This document shows positions 19,255 to 28,456 of a DNA stretch of 64,000 bases, piece by piece; position 1 is the stretch's first letter, and every line of letters starts with the position of its first letter. This DNA comes from Rhizobium sp. SL86 (GTDB lineage: Bacteria; Pseudomonadota; Alphaproteobacteria; Rhizobiales; Rhizobiaceae), in NCBI RefSeq assembly GCF_026672545.1, contig NZ_JAPPRJ010000001.1:62001-126000 (forward strand), given 5' to 3'. Below the pieces are notes generated by a model that saw only the letters and a list, made by a program, of their open reading frames with translations, did no database searches and was not told the origin of the DNA. The position numbers and the translations under genes were made by a program.

Positions 19255-20268
19255 ATGAACGACAAGACACATCTTGTAGACGAGATCACCGGTCACCGCC
19301 GCATGCGGCGCAACCGCAAGGCCGACTGGACGCGCCGTCTCGTGCAGGAAAACCGCCTGACGGTGGATGACCTGATCTGGCCGATCTTCATCGTTCCGGG
19401 CGACAACATCATCGATCCGATCCGGGCCATGCCGGGCGTCAACCGCATGAGCATCGACAAGGCGGTGGAAGCGATCCGGGAAGCCGCCGATCTCGGCATT
19501 CCGGCGATTGCCCCCTTCCCCGACGTGGAGATGGAAAAACGCGATCCGACCGGGTCCGAAATTCTCGCGCGCGACAACCTGATCAACCAGTTCACCCGCG
19601 CGGTGAAAAAGGCGGTACCGAACATCGGCCTCATCACCGACGTGGCGCTCGACCCGTTCACCAGCCATGGCCATGACGGCATTTTGCGCGACGGGGTGAT
19701 CGTCAACGACGAGACGGTGGACCAGGTGGCGCGTGCCGCCGTGATGCAGGCGGATGCCGGTGCGGACATCATTGCCCCCTCGGAGATGATGGACGGGCGC
19801 ATCGGCGCCATTCGCCGGGCGCTCGATGCGAGCGGTCACCAGGACGTCGGCATCATGTCCTATGCGACGAAATTCTCCTCCGGCTTCTACGGGCCCTATC
19901 GCGAGGCGATCAACACCGGCGGCCTCTTAAAGGGCGACAAGAACAGCTATTACATCAGCCCGGCCAACGGCACGGAAGCCATCCGCGATGCGGCTATGGA
20001 CGTCGAGGAAGGCGCCGACATGCTGATGGTGAAACCCGGCATCGCCTATCTCGACATCTGCTGGCGGATGAAGGAGGCGTTCGGCCTGCCGACCTTCGCC
20101 TATCAGGTCTCCGGCGAATATACGCAGATCAAGGCGGCCGCGATGAACGGCTGGATCGACGGCGAGCGGATCATGATGGAGACGCTGCTCTGCTTCAAAC
20201 GCGCCGGCTGCGACGGCATCCTCACCTATTTCGCCATGGATGTGGCACGCAAGCTGCAAGGGCAATAG
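19255..20268 (+). CDS. hemB: Delta-aminolevulinic acid dehydratase (porphobilinogen synthase), non-zinc type
   Basis: HemB joins two 5-aminolevulinate molecules to porphobilinogen for heme, B12 and siroheme. The 337-residue protein has the two active-site lysines, Lys206 in SYATKFSSGFYGP and Lys260 in MLMVKPGIAYLD. The metal region ALDPFTSHGHDGILRDG lacks the three cysteines of zinc-dependent HemB and has aspartates instead, which marks the Mg2+-type enzyme known from Bradyrhizobium and Pseudomonas. The start at 19255 has AAGAGGC upstream. An AT-rich orphan follows 42 bases later. Confidence 0.96.
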   Translation: MNDKTHLVDEITGHRRMRRNRKADWTRRLVQENRLTVDDLIWPIFIVPGDNIIDPIRAMPGVNRMSIDKAVEAIREAADLGIPAIAPFPDVEMEKRDPTGSEILARDNLINQFTRAVKKAVPNIGLITDVALDPFTSHGHDGILRDGVIVNDETVDQVARAAVMQADAGADIIAPSEMMDGRIGAIRRALDASGHQDVGIMSYATKFSSGFYGPYREAINTGGLLKGDKNSYYISPANGTEAIRDAAMDVEEGADMLMVKPGIAYLDICWRMKEAFGLPTFAYQVSGEYTQIKAAAMNGWIDGERIMMETLLCFKRAGCDGILTYFAMDVARKLQGQ

Positions 20269-20310
20269 GAGGCCGGGGCTGAGCGACACATAGTCGATGG
20301 GAGTTGTTAA

Positions 20311-20826
20311 GTGCTCTTTTTGCGAAATCTCCTCCTAAATATTAGGGGTTATACCCTAACGAACAGCTTTGTATTATTTGATGGATCACACGATTTTTTC
20401 TCAGAGCTACAATATTTTAAATGCCCCGGCAGGCGGGACACTGTTTTCCTGTATTCAAAATATGGCTGGAGTTATTTTTGCCTTTATTTTCGACCCATAG
20501 ATGTTTACGTACTTAAGAAAAACATACGAGAATTTGTAGAATACTTAGAATGCAAACCTGAAAATTTAAATTTCCACGGGAATTTACCTTCATTCAGCCC
20601 ACGCACTAGAGATGCAATCCATAAATTTGTAATAATTAACGACCATACAACATACTTAAATCTATATCTATTCAATAACCCTAATCATTTTTTCATTGAA
20701 TTCGCCCAAGGGCGCAGCTTACCTATTTGCTTTAGACTTGATGCAAAATACGTCTTTGACAGCTTGAATAACTTTTTGATGGCTCTCGATCAGTCTGCGG
20801 ACGGCGGGGTAAAGCTGCCCGTTTAG
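20311..20826 (+). CDS. AT-rich orphan gene, hypothetical protein
   Basis: An open frame of 171 codons in a block (about 20300-20780) that is far more AT-rich than the genes on either side. The start is GTG at 20311 with GGGAG seven bases upstream. The protein is rich in Phe, Tyr, Asn, Leu and Ile, has no signal peptide or clear membrane helix, and contains segments such as FLYSKYGWSYFCLYFRP and KKNIREFVEYLECKPENL. The last ~15 codons lie in DNA of normal composition, so its end may use host sequence. I do not recognise the family. It looks like a recently gained cargo gene between hemB and the RDD gene. Confidence 0.6.
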   Translation: MLFLRNLLLNIRGYTLTNSFVLFDGSHDFFSELQYFKCPGRRDTVFLYSKYGWSYFCLYFRPIDVYVLKKNIREFVEYLECKPENLNFHGNLPSFSPRTRDAIHKFVIINDHTTYLNLYLFNNPNHFFIEFAQGRSLPICFRLDAKYVFDSLNNFLMALDQSADGGVKLPV

Positions 20827-20919
20827 CGGAGATCGACCCCGTGGCAAACACGCGAACTCTATTGTGAAAGGCATGCGGAGTTCCCATATCCTTCGGCAGT
20901 CCACAAGGAGACCTGACAG

Positions 20920-21378
20920 ATGTCGTTCGAGAACCAGCCCGTCGTTGCCGCACCGGAGGATTGGCGCGCCTACAGCGGCGTGCTCTCGCGGCGCATCTTC
21001 GCCTTCATCATCGATTACCTGCTGGTGCTGCTGCTTTGCATTCCGGCGGCCGTGGTGGTCTTCTTCCTTGGCGTCGTCACGCTCGGTCTCGGCTGGTTCC
21101 TTTATCCTGCGCTGTTTGTCATCGTCGCGTTGCTTTATTTCGGCATGACGGTCGGCGGTCGCACGCAGGCAAGCCCGGGCATGCGGGCGGCCGGCATCGC
21201 CATGATGCGCCTCGATGGGCGGCGAATCGATTTTCTCACCGCCGTCGTGCACATGGTGCTGTTCTGGATTCTCAATTCGGTGCTGACGCCGCTGATCCTG
21301 CTCGCCGGCCTGTTCATCGAGCGTTCGCGGCTGGTGCACGACCTGCTGCTCGGTACCGTGATGGTGCGGACCAACTGA
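20920..21378 (+). CDS. RDD family membrane protein
   Basis: A 152-residue protein with the RDD pattern: SRRIFAFIIDYLLVLLLCIPA (first helix with conserved Arg and Asp), a second helix VTLGLGWFLYPALFVIVALLY, SPGMRAAGIAMMRLDG in the loop, and a last helix LFWILNSVLTPLILLAGLF. The function of RDD proteins is mostly unknown; some are linked to ion exchange. The start at 20920 has AAGGAG eleven bases upstream. It precedes the arginyltransferase gene by 127 bases. Confidence 0.88.
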   Translation: MSFENQPVVAAPEDWRAYSGVLSRRIFAFIIDYLLVLLLCIPAAVVVFFLGVVTLGLGWFLYPALFVIVALLYFGMTVGGRTQASPGMRAAGIAMMRLDGRRIDFLTAVVHMVLFWILNSVLTPLILLAGLFIERSRLVHDLLLGTVMVRTN

Positions 21379-21505
21379 TCGACCAAAGTTCCCGCCGGCT
21401 GCGCCAAACCGGCGGTTGACCTTTCACAAACTTGCGCCATGCTATCCTGATTGACGGTGGCGAACAGTCGCCATCTCGGTCAGCAGCAAGGGTCGATTTG
21501 CTCGG

Positions 21506-22270
21506 ATGAATACACAGGCGACGCCCTCACCGCAGTTCTATCTGACGGCTCCGGCAGCGTGCCCCTACCTTTCCGGCGAGATGGAGCGGAAGGTGTTTAC
21601 CCATCTTGTCGGTCCACGGGCGGCCGAGATGAACGATCTGCTGACCCAGGGCGGCTTTCGACGCTCGCAGAACATCGCCTATCGTCCTGCCTGCGAGGGC
21701 TGTCGCGCCTGCGTCTCCGTGCGCATCCTTGCCGGCGAATTTTCGCTGAGCCGCAACATGCGCCGGGTGCTTGCGGAAAACGACGATCTCGTCGGCACGA
21801 TGAGCCCGGCCCAGCCGACCACCGAACAGTTCGTCCTCTTCCGCAAATATCTCGACGACCGCCACCAGCGCGGCGGCATGTCGGACATGTCGGCCCTCGA
21901 TTATGCGATCATGGTGGAAGATACGCATGTGAACACGCGGCTGATCGAATACCGCAAGCGGGTGCCCGGGGCCGGTATCGGCGACCAGCCGAAGGGCGAA
22001 CTCATTGCCGTTGCACTGACCGACCTGATGAGCGACGGCGTGTCGATGGTCTATTCCTTCTTCAACCCGAAGATGGAGCGCCGCTCGCTCGGAACGTACA
22101 TGATCCTCGACCACATCCTGCGCACCCGCCAGCTGGGCCTGCCGCATGTCTATCTCGGCTATTGGGTCAAGGGGTCGCAGAAGATGCACTACAAAACCCG
22201 CTACCAGCCGCAGGAACACCTGACCCCACGCGGCTGGGAACGGTATGCCGAGGATGGCAGCGAAGGGTGA
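21506..22270 (+). CDS. bpt: Arginyl/leucyl-tRNA-protein transferase (Bpt/Ate family)
   Basis: This enzyme adds an amino acid from aminoacyl-tRNA to proteins with N-terminal acidic residues, marking them for ClpS/ClpAP degradation (N-degron pathway). The 254-residue sequence has the N-terminal cysteine region ([16 protein letters not shown] and [15 protein letters not shown]) and the C-terminal GNAT-like fold ([39 protein letters not shown]). Bacterial members of this type are usually leucyltransferases acting on Asp/Glu (Bpt), but naming varies (ate). A toxin-antitoxin cassette begins 20 bases after the stop. Confidence 0.93.
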   Translation: MNTQATPSPQFYLTAPAACPYLSGEMERKVFTHLVGPRAAEMNDLLTQGGFRRSQNIAYRPACEGCRACVSVRILAGEFSLSRNMRRVLAENDDLVGTMSPAQPTTEQFVLFRKYLDDRHQRGGMSDMSALDYAIMVEDTHVNTRLIEYRKRVPGAGIGDQPKGELIAVALTDLMSDGVSMVYSFFNPKMERRSLGTYMILDHILRTRQLGLPHVYLGYWVKGSQKMHYKTRYQPQEHLTPRGWERYAEDGSEG

Positions 22271-22290
22271 GCGGATTGCTGCGCGCAAAG

Positions 22291-22321
22291 CTCCATATTA
22301 TAACACGGTTACAATATGGAG
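22291..22321 (+). promoter_or_regulatory. 31-bp palindromic operator of the abrB/doc cassette
   Basis: Perfect 9-base arms, CTCCATATT and AATATGGAG, enclose an inner dyad TAAC-ACG-GTTA. The whole site is symmetric over 31 bases. It lies 7 bases before the antitoxin start and overlaps a TATAAC element that could be the -10 box. An antitoxin of the AbrB/MazE type would be expected to bind here for autorepression. Confidence 0.75.
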
Positions 22322-22328
22322 CGCTCTG

Positions 22329-22550
22329 ATGAACGTGACCGTACGCAAGATCGGCAATTCCGAAGGCATCATCATTCCGAAGGAAGTTCTTGATCGCCTG
22401 GGCGTCCGCGCTGGCGACACGCTCGAACTGAAGGAAGAGTCGGGTGTGGTGACCATGCGGCCGAGTGACGGTGATTTTCAGCGTCAACTGGCTGCAGCAG
22501 AATTCCTGATGGAAAAATACAAAGTTGCTCTGAAAAAGCTCGCCGAATGA
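22329..22550 (+). CDS. AbrB/MazE-type antitoxin
   Basis: A 73-residue swapped-hairpin DNA-binding protein: VTVRKIGNSEGIIIPKEVLDRLGVRAGDTLEL is the classic AbrB/MazE fold (residues 3-34), followed by a helical C-terminus (QRQLAAAEFLMEKYKVALKKLAE) likely to bind the toxin. It overlaps the doc start by 4 bases (ATGA), which couples translation and lets antitoxin be made first. A strong palindrome just upstream is the likely autoregulatory operator. Confidence 0.9.
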   Translation: MNVTVRKIGNSEGIIIPKEVLDRLGVRAGDTLELKEESGVVTMRPSDGDFQRQLAAAEFLMEKYKVALKKLAE

Positions 22551-22945
22551 GCGCGATCCGTTTTCTTTCTGCTCCCCTGGTCATCGAACTCCAGAAGCGG
22601 CAAATTCTTCGCTTTGGCGGCGCAGACGGTTTACGTGATGTCGGGGCCCTGGAATCGGACTTGGCGCGACCCGTCAATCGTCACGCATATGGCTGCGAAG
22701 ATCTCATCGAGTTGGCAGCCGCCTATTTCTTCGGGCTGGCCAAAAACCACGCCTTCGTCGATGGCAACAAACGTATCGCCATTGTCGCTGCCGGTGTCTT
22801 CCTGATGGAAAATGGTCTGCTGATCGAAACCAGTGATGGGGCCCTGTTCTCCTTCGTCATGTCCGTCGCGGCAGGAGAAATTGACGAAGAGGGTGCGGCG
22901 CGCTTCCTGCGTGACCACACAGTGCCCTATCCCTCACAGGATTAA
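22547..22945 (+). CDS. doc: Fic/Doc family toxin (death-on-curing type)
   Basis: A 132-residue Doc-type protein. The motif HAFVDGNKR (His68, Phe70, Asp72, Asn74, Arg76) is the Doc form HxFx(D/N)xNKR, in which Lys replaces the second Gly of the AMPylating Fic motif; Doc of phage P1 phosphorylates EF-Tu. An upstream GLRDVGALESDLARPVN stretch is typical of the family. The partner is an AbrB/MazE-type protein rather than the Phd of P1. All motif residues are intact, so the toxin is probably active. Convergent with parC, 22 bases away. Confidence 0.92.
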   Translation: MSAIRFLSAPLVIELQKRQILRFGGADGLRDVGALESDLARPVNRHAYGCEDLIELAAAYFFGLAKNHAFVDGNKRIAIVAAGVFLMENGLLIETSDGALFSFVMSVAAGEIDEEGAARFLRDHTVPYPSQD

Positions 22946-22967
22946 GCGCAAACCAGTCTTCCTCCCC

Positions 22968-25226
22968 TCACCCGCTGAACTTGCCGCTTCGCGGAAAACC
23001 CTTCGGGACGGCGCGGCCGGCGGTGGCGCGGTCGCCCATCCACTCCAGAAGTTCGTCCTTGTTCTTGCTGAAGACCCGGCCGGCCGAATCTTCCCAGGTC
23101 AGGCCGTCGGCCAGCGCAAAACATTTCGCGTCGGAAATGCCGCCATCCTTGTAGCGCTGCAGGCGAACACCCTTGCCGCGGCTCATTTCCGGCACCTGCG
23201 ACAGCGGGAAGACCACCAGCTTGCGGTTTTCGCCAACGACAGCCAGATGATCGCCCGAGACCGCCACGACGAGCTTCGCCTCGTCCGGCATCGCCACATT
23301 CATCACCTGCTTGCCCTTGCGGGTATTGGCGACGAGTTCCGTCTCCGGCACGATGAAGCCGTTGCCTGCGGTGGAGGAGAGGAGCAGCTTGCGCGACGGA
23401 TCGTGGACGAAGGCGGTCAGCACGTCCTGGTCGTTTTCCATGTCGACCATGATGCGGATCGGCTCGCCATGACCACGCCCGCCGGGCAGCTTGTCGGCGC
23501 CGAGCGTATAGGCCTTGCCGCCCGTCGTCAGCAGCAGAAGCTTGTCGGTGGTCTGTGCCGGGAAAGCGAGCCTCAGCGCATCGCCTTCCTTAAAGGTCAG
23601 GCTTGCGGTATCGGCAATATGGCCCTTCAGCGCACGGATCCAGCCCTTCTGGGAAATCACGACGGTGATCGGTTCCTTTTCGATCATCGCCTGCTGGATG
23701 GCCTCGACATCGGCATCAGGGGCTTCGGCAAACTGCGTCAGGCGGGCAAACGGCTTGCCGCGGCCCTTGGCAAAGTTTTTCCGAACATCCTGGATCTCGT
23801 GTTCGATGACCTTCCACTGCTTGTCGTCGGAGGCCAGCAGCGCCTCGATATCGGCCTTTTCCTGGCTGAGTTCATCGAATTCCTTGCGGATCTCGAACTC
23901 CTCCAGCTTGCGCAGATTGCGCAGCCGCATGTTGAGGATGGCTTCGACCTGGATGTCGGTGAGATCCCATTTGGCAACCATCACCGGCTTCGGTTCGTCC
24001 TCCTCGCGGATGATGCGGATCACCTCGTCGAGGTTGAGATAGGCGATCAGCAGGCCGCCGAGGATTTCCAGGCGCCGGTCGATCGCGGCAAGCCGGAAGC
24101 GCGAGCGGCGGATCAGCACGTCCTTGCGGTGCTGCAGCCATTCCAGCAGAACCTCGTTGAGCGCCATCACCTTGGGCACGCGGCCCATGGAAAGCACGTT
24201 CATGTTCAGCGGGAAGCGGCTTTCGAGTTCCGTCAGGCGGAACAGCGATTCCATCAGGAGCGTCGCATCAACGGTGCGGCTCTTCGGCACCAGCACGACA
24301 CGGATATCTTCGGCCGATTCGTCGCGGATGTCTTCGAGCAGCGGCAGCTTGCGGGCCACCAGAAGCTCGGCGATCTTTTCGATCAGCCGCGACTTCTGCA
24401 CCTGGTAGGGAATTTCCGTGATGACGATCTGGTAACCGCCGCGGCCGAGATCCTCCGTCTCCCATTTGGCGCGCACGCGAAAACCGCCGCGACCGGTCTT
24501 GTAGGCCTCGATGATCTGTTCGCGGCTGTCGATGATGATGCCGCCGGTCGGCATGTCCGGTCCGGGAACAAATTCCACCAGCTTTTCGACGGGCGCATCC
24601 GGATGTTTGATGAGATGCAGCGCCGCATCGCAAAGTTCATGCGCATTGTGCGGCGGAATGGAGGTGGCCATGCCGACCGCAATGCCCGAAGCGCCATTGG
24701 CAAGCAGGTTCGGGAAGGCGCCCGGCAGAACCGTCGGCTCTTCGTCTTCCTCGTTATAGGTCGGGCGGAAATCGACGGCATCCTGGTCGACACCTTCGAG
24801 AAGCAGCGCCGCGACATCGGTCATGCGTGCTTCGGTGTATCGGTAGGCGGCAGCACTATCGCCGTCGATATTGCCGAAATTCCCCTGCCCGTCGACGACC
24901 GGGTACCGCTGCGAGAAATCCTGCGCGAGACGCACCAGCGCATCATAGACCGACTGGTCGCCATGCGGGTGGAACTTACCGATCACGTCACCGACGATAC
25001 GGGCGCACTTCTTGAAGGCCGAGTTGGGGCGAATGCCCATCTCGCTCATGGCGTGGATGATGCGGCGATGCACCGGCTTCAAGCCGTCGCGCACGTCGGG
25101 CAACGCCCGGTGCATGATGGTCGACAGCGCATAAGCGAGGTAGCGCTCTTCCAGCGCCGCCTTCAGATCGACCGGCAGGATATTGTCGTCGCCGTCACCG
25201 GGCGGAGGTGTCACAGTCTGTCCCAT
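22968..25226 (-). CDS. parC: DNA topoisomerase IV subunit A
   Basis: The breakage-reunion subunit of topoisomerase IV, which decatenates chromosomes; it works with ParE (not in this window). The 752-residue length is typical of ParC and shorter than GyrA. Motifs: [15 protein letters not shown] near residues 43-57, the quinolone region [14 protein letters not shown] near 92-105, and the catalytic Tyr in [11 protein letters not shown] near 129. The C-terminal domain has the weak ParC-type beta-pinwheel repeats without a GyrA box (QRRGGKG) that I can see, supporting ParC over GyrA. Gln follows HPHGD where E. coli ParC has Ser80. Confidence 0.94.
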   Translation of the reverse strand: MGQTVTPPPGDGDDNILPVDLKAALEERYLAYALSTIMHRALPDVRDGLKPVHRRIIHAMSEMGIRPNSAFKKCARIVGDVIGKFHPHGDQSVYDALVRLAQDFSQRYPVVDGQGNFGNIDGDSAAAYRYTEARMTDVAALLLEGVDQDAVDFRPTYNEEDEEPTVLPGAFPNLLANGASGIAVGMATSIPPHNAHELCDAALHLIKHPDAPVEKLVEFVPGPDMPTGGIIIDSREQIIEAYKTGRGGFRVRAKWETEDLGRGGYQIVITEIPYQVQKSRLIEKIAELLVARKLPLLEDIRDESAEDIRVVLVPKSRTVDATLLMESLFRLTELESRFPLNMNVLSMGRVPKVMALNEVLLEWLQHRKDVLIRRSRFRLAAIDRRLEILGGLLIAYLNLDEVIRIIREEDEPKPVMVAKWDLTDIQVEAILNMRLRNLRKLEEFEIRKEFDELSQEKADIEALLASDDKQWKVIEHEIQDVRKNFAKGRGKPFARLTQFAEAPDADVEAIQQAMIEKEPITVVISQKGWIRALKGHIADTASLTFKEGDALRLAFPAQTTDKLLLLTTGGKAYTLGADKLPGGRGHGEPIRIMVDMENDQDVLTAFVHDPSRKLLLSSTAGNGFIVPETELVANTRKGKQVMNVAMPDEAKLVVAVSGDHLAVVGENRKLVVFPLSQVPEMSRGKGVRLQRYKDGGISDAKCFALADGLTWEDSAGRVFSKNKDELLEWMGDRATAGRAVPKGFPRSGKFSG

Positions 25227-25413
25227 GGGGCTTGACTACCGGAAAGCCTGATTCCCGGCAACAAATCCTGCGAAACCGCCTGTGGATGAGCGGCCTGCAA
25301 ACCATGCTTCGCCCACATTTCTTCGATTGAAGCACCATAGACGTTTCAAGATCCACGCATATAACATGCATCCGATTGTTAACGGCGGCCAAGGCGGCTG
25401 CAGGAGGACCCCG

Positions 25414-26604
25414 ATGATCCGTACCCGATCCAGCCGGCTTTTGTGGGCCGGTGTCACGTTTGCCCTTTTATCTTCTCCGGCCTTCGCGCTCGACGGGCAG
25501 GATCTCCTGCGCAAGATCACCGCGGCCTCCAACCTGGAGCCCGGCAACCTCGAGGTGACGGGCGTCGATGTGACCGGCTCCAACGTCACCCTGAAGGGCG
25601 TGTCGCTCGGCGATGCCAAGGGCGGCGAGCGCGTCACGGTCGGCGACATCCTGCTGGAAGACGTGCAGGAGGAAAACGATGGCGGCTATTCGATCACCCG
25701 CGTCACCTTCCCGAACGTCAATTTCAGCGAAAAGGAAACGACGATCACGGCGAGCGACATGAAGCTCACGAATGTCCTCGTGCCGGGCGATGCCACCAAG
25801 GGCACGCTCGATTCGCTGCTGCTCTATGACGAGGCGAGCACCGGTCCGGTGTCGATCACCGTTGCCGGCAAGCAGGTGGCCGGCCTCTCCCGCACCTCGT
25901 TCACCATGGAGCGGGCGGATGATGATTCCGGCATCGGCTTCGATGGCGTTGTGGAAGGCATCTCCGCCGACCTCACCTCGATCGACGATCCGAAATCCCG
26001 CGAGGCGATCGAAAGCCTGGGCCTGACAACGCTGAACGGCAAGATGACCATGCAGGGCAGTTGGGAGCTCGAGCCCGGCACGATCAATGTCGACGAATAT
26101 GCCTTCGATTTCGACAAAGTCGGCCGGTTGAATATGGCGTTCAGCCTGTCCGGCTACACGATGTCCTTCATCAAGTCGCTGCAGGAAACCGCCAAGGCGG
26201 CGGATGCCAATCCGAACAAGGAAGCCGCCCAGCAGGCCGCCGGCCTTGCCATGCTTGGCCTTCTGCAGCAGCTGACCTTCAACAGCGCCGAAATCAGCTT
26301 CGACGATGCCGGCATCACCAATCGTGGCCTCGCCTTTGCCGGCAAGACACAAGGGGTCTCCGGCGACCAGATGGCGATGATGGTGAAGGGCATGGCGCCG
26401 CTGATGCTGGCGCAGCTCAACATGCCGACCCTGCAGAACAGCCTGTCGGCGGCGATCAACACCTTCATCGACAATCCGAAGAACTTTACCATCTCCGCCG
26501 ACCCGGCAAACCCGATCCCTCTGCCGATGATCATCGGCACGGCCCAGGCCGCACCGAACACGCTGCCGGAGATGCTGGGCGTGACGGTTTCCGCCAACCA
26601 GTAA
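25414..26604 (+). CDS. Secreted/periplasmic protein of unknown function
   Basis: A 396-residue protein with a clear Sec signal (MIRTRSSRLLWAGVTFALLSSPAFA, cleavage likely after AFA). The mature part is rich in Thr, Ser, Gly and Asp with short alternating strands (for example NVTLKGVSLGD, RVTVGDILLEDV), suggesting repeated beta structure. There are no cysteines that I can see in the mature part. The layout resembles rhizobial periplasmic proteins annotated only as hypothetical. The ATG at 25414 has GGAGGA eight bases upstream. A strong terminator follows. Divergent from parC. Confidence 0.75.
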   Translation: MIRTRSSRLLWAGVTFALLSSPAFALDGQDLLRKITAASNLEPGNLEVTGVDVTGSNVTLKGVSLGDAKGGERVTVGDILLEDVQEENDGGYSITRVTFPNVNFSEKETTITASDMKLTNVLVPGDATKGTLDSLLLYDEASTGPVSITVAGKQVAGLSRTSFTMERADDDSGIGFDGVVEGISADLTSIDDPKSREAIESLGLTTLNGKMTMQGSWELEPGTINVDEYAFDFDKVGRLNMAFSLSGYTMSFIKSLQETAKAADANPNKEAAQQAAGLAMLGLLQQLTFNSAEISFDDAGITNRGLAFAGKTQGVSGDQMAMMVKGMAPLMLAQLNMPTLQNSLSAAINTFIDNPKNFTISADPANPIPLPMIIGTAQAAPNTLPEMLGVTVSANQ

Positions 26605-26623
26605 TCCGAACACCCCTTCGAAC

Positions 26624-26664
26624 AAAAAAGGCCGGAGCATCACGAATGCTCCGGCCTTTTTTGT
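26624..26664 (+). terminator. Strong bidirectional terminator
   Basis: A 17-base stem (AAAAAAGGCCGGAGCAT paired with ATGCTCCGGCCTTTTTT) around a short CACGA loop. It lies between the convergent secreted-protein gene and the SulP gene, and has A and T runs on the two sides so it can serve both. Confidence 0.9.
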
Positions 26665-26688
26665 TTCAACCCTTGGCAACCCAACGCC

Positions 26689-28167
26689 TCAATGGGCCGC
26701 CGCCGACAGGGAGGCATGCTCCTTGTCGTGCAGGGCATAACGGTCGATCATCCGGCTGCTCGCCTCGTTCAGCCCCTTCACATGGACGTCCACACCATGG
26801 CGGCGGAATTTCAAGACCACCTGGTCGAGCGCGCCGACGGCTGAAATGTCCCAGAGATGTGCCTCGGAAACGTCGATGGTGACCGTTTGAAGGGTTTCGG
26901 CGAAATCGAAAGCGGCAATGAAGCCTTCCGTCGAGGCAAAAAAGATCTCGCCATCCACGCGATAGGTCCGGTGGCCGCCATCAAGCGTCGAACGGACGTG
27001 GAAGAGGTTCGCCACCTTGCCGGCAAAAAAGATGCCGGAGAGCAGCACGCCGGCCAGAACACCGAGCGAGAGATCGTGGGTCGCAACCACCGTGACGACG
27101 GTTGCCAGCATGACGATCGAGGAGGAGAGCGGGTTGCTCTTCAGCTCCGGGATCGAACGCCAGGAAAAGGTGCCGATCGACACCATGATCATGATCGCGA
27201 CAAGGGCCGCCATCGGGATGATTTTTACGACGTCGTCCAGTACCAGGATCAGGAAGAGCAGGAAGGCGCCCGCCACGAAAGTGGAAAGCCGGCCGCGGCC
27301 GCCGGACGAGACGTTGATGACCGACTGGCCGATCATCGCACAGCCGCCCATGCCGCCGATCAGGCCGGAGGCGATGTTGCTGGCGCCCTGGCCGATACAT
27401 TCCTGGCTCTTGGAACTCGTCGTGTCCGTCATGTCATCGACGATGCGGGCAGTGAGAAGCGATTCCAGCAGGCCGACGGCGGCGAGTGCGGCGGAATAAG
27501 GAAAGATGATCTGCAGCGTCTCCCAGGTCAGCGGAACCTGCGGCAGGGCAAAGATCGGCAGGCTGGACGGCAGCTCGCCGAGATCGCCGACGGTGCGCAG
27601 ATCGAGCCCGCCATACAGCGAGACGAGCGTCAGCACGACAATGGCGACGAGCGGCGACGGGATGACCTTCGTGACATAAGGGAACAGGTAGATGATCGCG
27701 AGGCCGGCGGCGATCATCACATAGGTGGCGACCGGCACACCGATCAGTTCCGGCAGCTGCGCCATGAAGATCAGGATCGCCAGTGCATTGACGAAACCCG
27801 TCATCACCGATTTCGACACGAAGCGCATGACACGGCCGAGCTTGGCGAGACCGGCGAGGATCTGCAAAAGCCCCATCAGCAGCGTGGCGGCAAACAGATA
27901 TTGCAGGCCATGTTCCTTGACGAGGGTGACCATCAGAACGGCGGTGGCAGCGGTTGCCGCCGAGATCATGCCGGGACGCCCGCCGGTGAAGGCGGAGACG
28001 CAGGCAATCGCAAAGGAGGCGAACAGACCGACCTTCGGATCGACGCCGGCAATCACGGAAAAACCGATGGCCTCCGGAATGAGCGCGAGGGCGACGACGA
28101 TACCGGAGAGAATGTCGCCCCGAATGTTGGAAAACCATTCGCGGCGATAGGTGGAAAAAGACATCAT
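26689..28167 (-). CDS. SulP family anion transporter with STAS domain
   Basis: A 492-residue inner-membrane protein. The N-terminal [33 protein letters not shown] is the SulP signature, with about 11-14 membrane helices to about residue 385. A cytosolic STAS domain follows (near 400-480, with [26 protein letters not shown]). SulP members carry sulfate, bicarbonate or other anions with Na+ or H+; this one cannot be assigned, though its short length and C-terminus resemble bicarbonate-type members. Two adjacent ATGs (28167, 28164) are possible starts. The upstream region has hairpins that could form a leader RNA. Confidence 0.9.
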   Translation of the reverse strand: MMSFSTYRREWFSNIRGDILSGIVVALALIPEAIGFSVIAGVDPKVGLFASFAIACVSAFTGGRPGMISAATAATAVLMVTLVKEHGLQYLFAATLLMGLLQILAGLAKLGRVMRFVSKSVMTGFVNALAILIFMAQLPELIGVPVATYVMIAAGLAIIYLFPYVTKVIPSPLVAIVVLTLVSLYGGLDLRTVGDLGELPSSLPIFALPQVPLTWETLQIIFPYSAALAAVGLLESLLTARIVDDMTDTTSSKSQECIGQGASNIASGLIGGMGGCAMIGQSVINVSSGGRGRLSTFVAGAFLLFLILVLDDVVKIIPMAALVAIMIMVSIGTFSWRSIPELKSNPLSSSIVMLATVVTVVATHDLSLGVLAGVLLSGIFFAGKVANLFHVRSTLDGGHRTYRVDGEIFFASTEGFIAAFDFAETLQTVTIDVSEAHLWDISAVGALDQVVLKFRRHGVDVHVKGLNEASSRMIDRYALHDKEHASLSAAAH

Positions 28168-28179
28168 GGGAGTTCAATT

Positions 28180-28330
28180 CGCAAAAGAAATGCATCGGCC
28201 GGGAGGACAAATCCAGGTCAGACGGGGCAGATGCTTTGCGTTGTCCGGCGGATCGGCGGCCGGAAGAGCCACCCGGGGATCGCACCCGGGTCCAGGTGAT
28301 GACTTGCTCATAGACAAAAAATTGCTGCGG
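28180..28330 (-). promoter_or_regulatory. Possible structured leader RNA upstream of the SulP gene
   Basis: Read on the minus strand, the DNA before the SulP gene contains a perfect hairpin (ACCCGGG, 7-base loop, CCCGGGT, at about 28269-28289) and a second stem CCGGC/GCCGG just downstream at about 28242-28262. The block is conserved-looking GC-rich sequence outside any gene. A published alphaproteobacterial RNA motif named sul1 is found before SulP-type genes, but I could not compare with its consensus. It may equally be simple hairpins in a GC-rich leader. Confidence 0.35.
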
Positions 28331-28456
28331 CGCAATGCTGACACGGTTGCCGAACCGAGCGGGCGTGCCGGCCGCGCAATTCACGCCGCAGCCTATTGAC
28401 CGCCGGACCGCATAAGCTAAACCTCGCCTCATCGCAGGCGCAACACGCAGAGGACG

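Noticed and set aside
20311..20826. The AT-rich orphan as a remnant of an insertion sequence
   Set aside because: No transposase motifs, terminal inverted repeats or target duplications were seen around the block.
22329..22945. A Phd/Doc pair of the P1 type
   Set aside because: The antitoxin fold is clearly AbrB/MazE, not Phd/YefM, although the toxin is Doc-like.
25468..26679. A 403-codon minus-strand frame opposite the secreted-protein gene
   Set aside because: The plus-strand gene has a signal peptide, a good ribosome site and a terminator; the antisense translation is His/Arg/Gly-rich without recognisable features.
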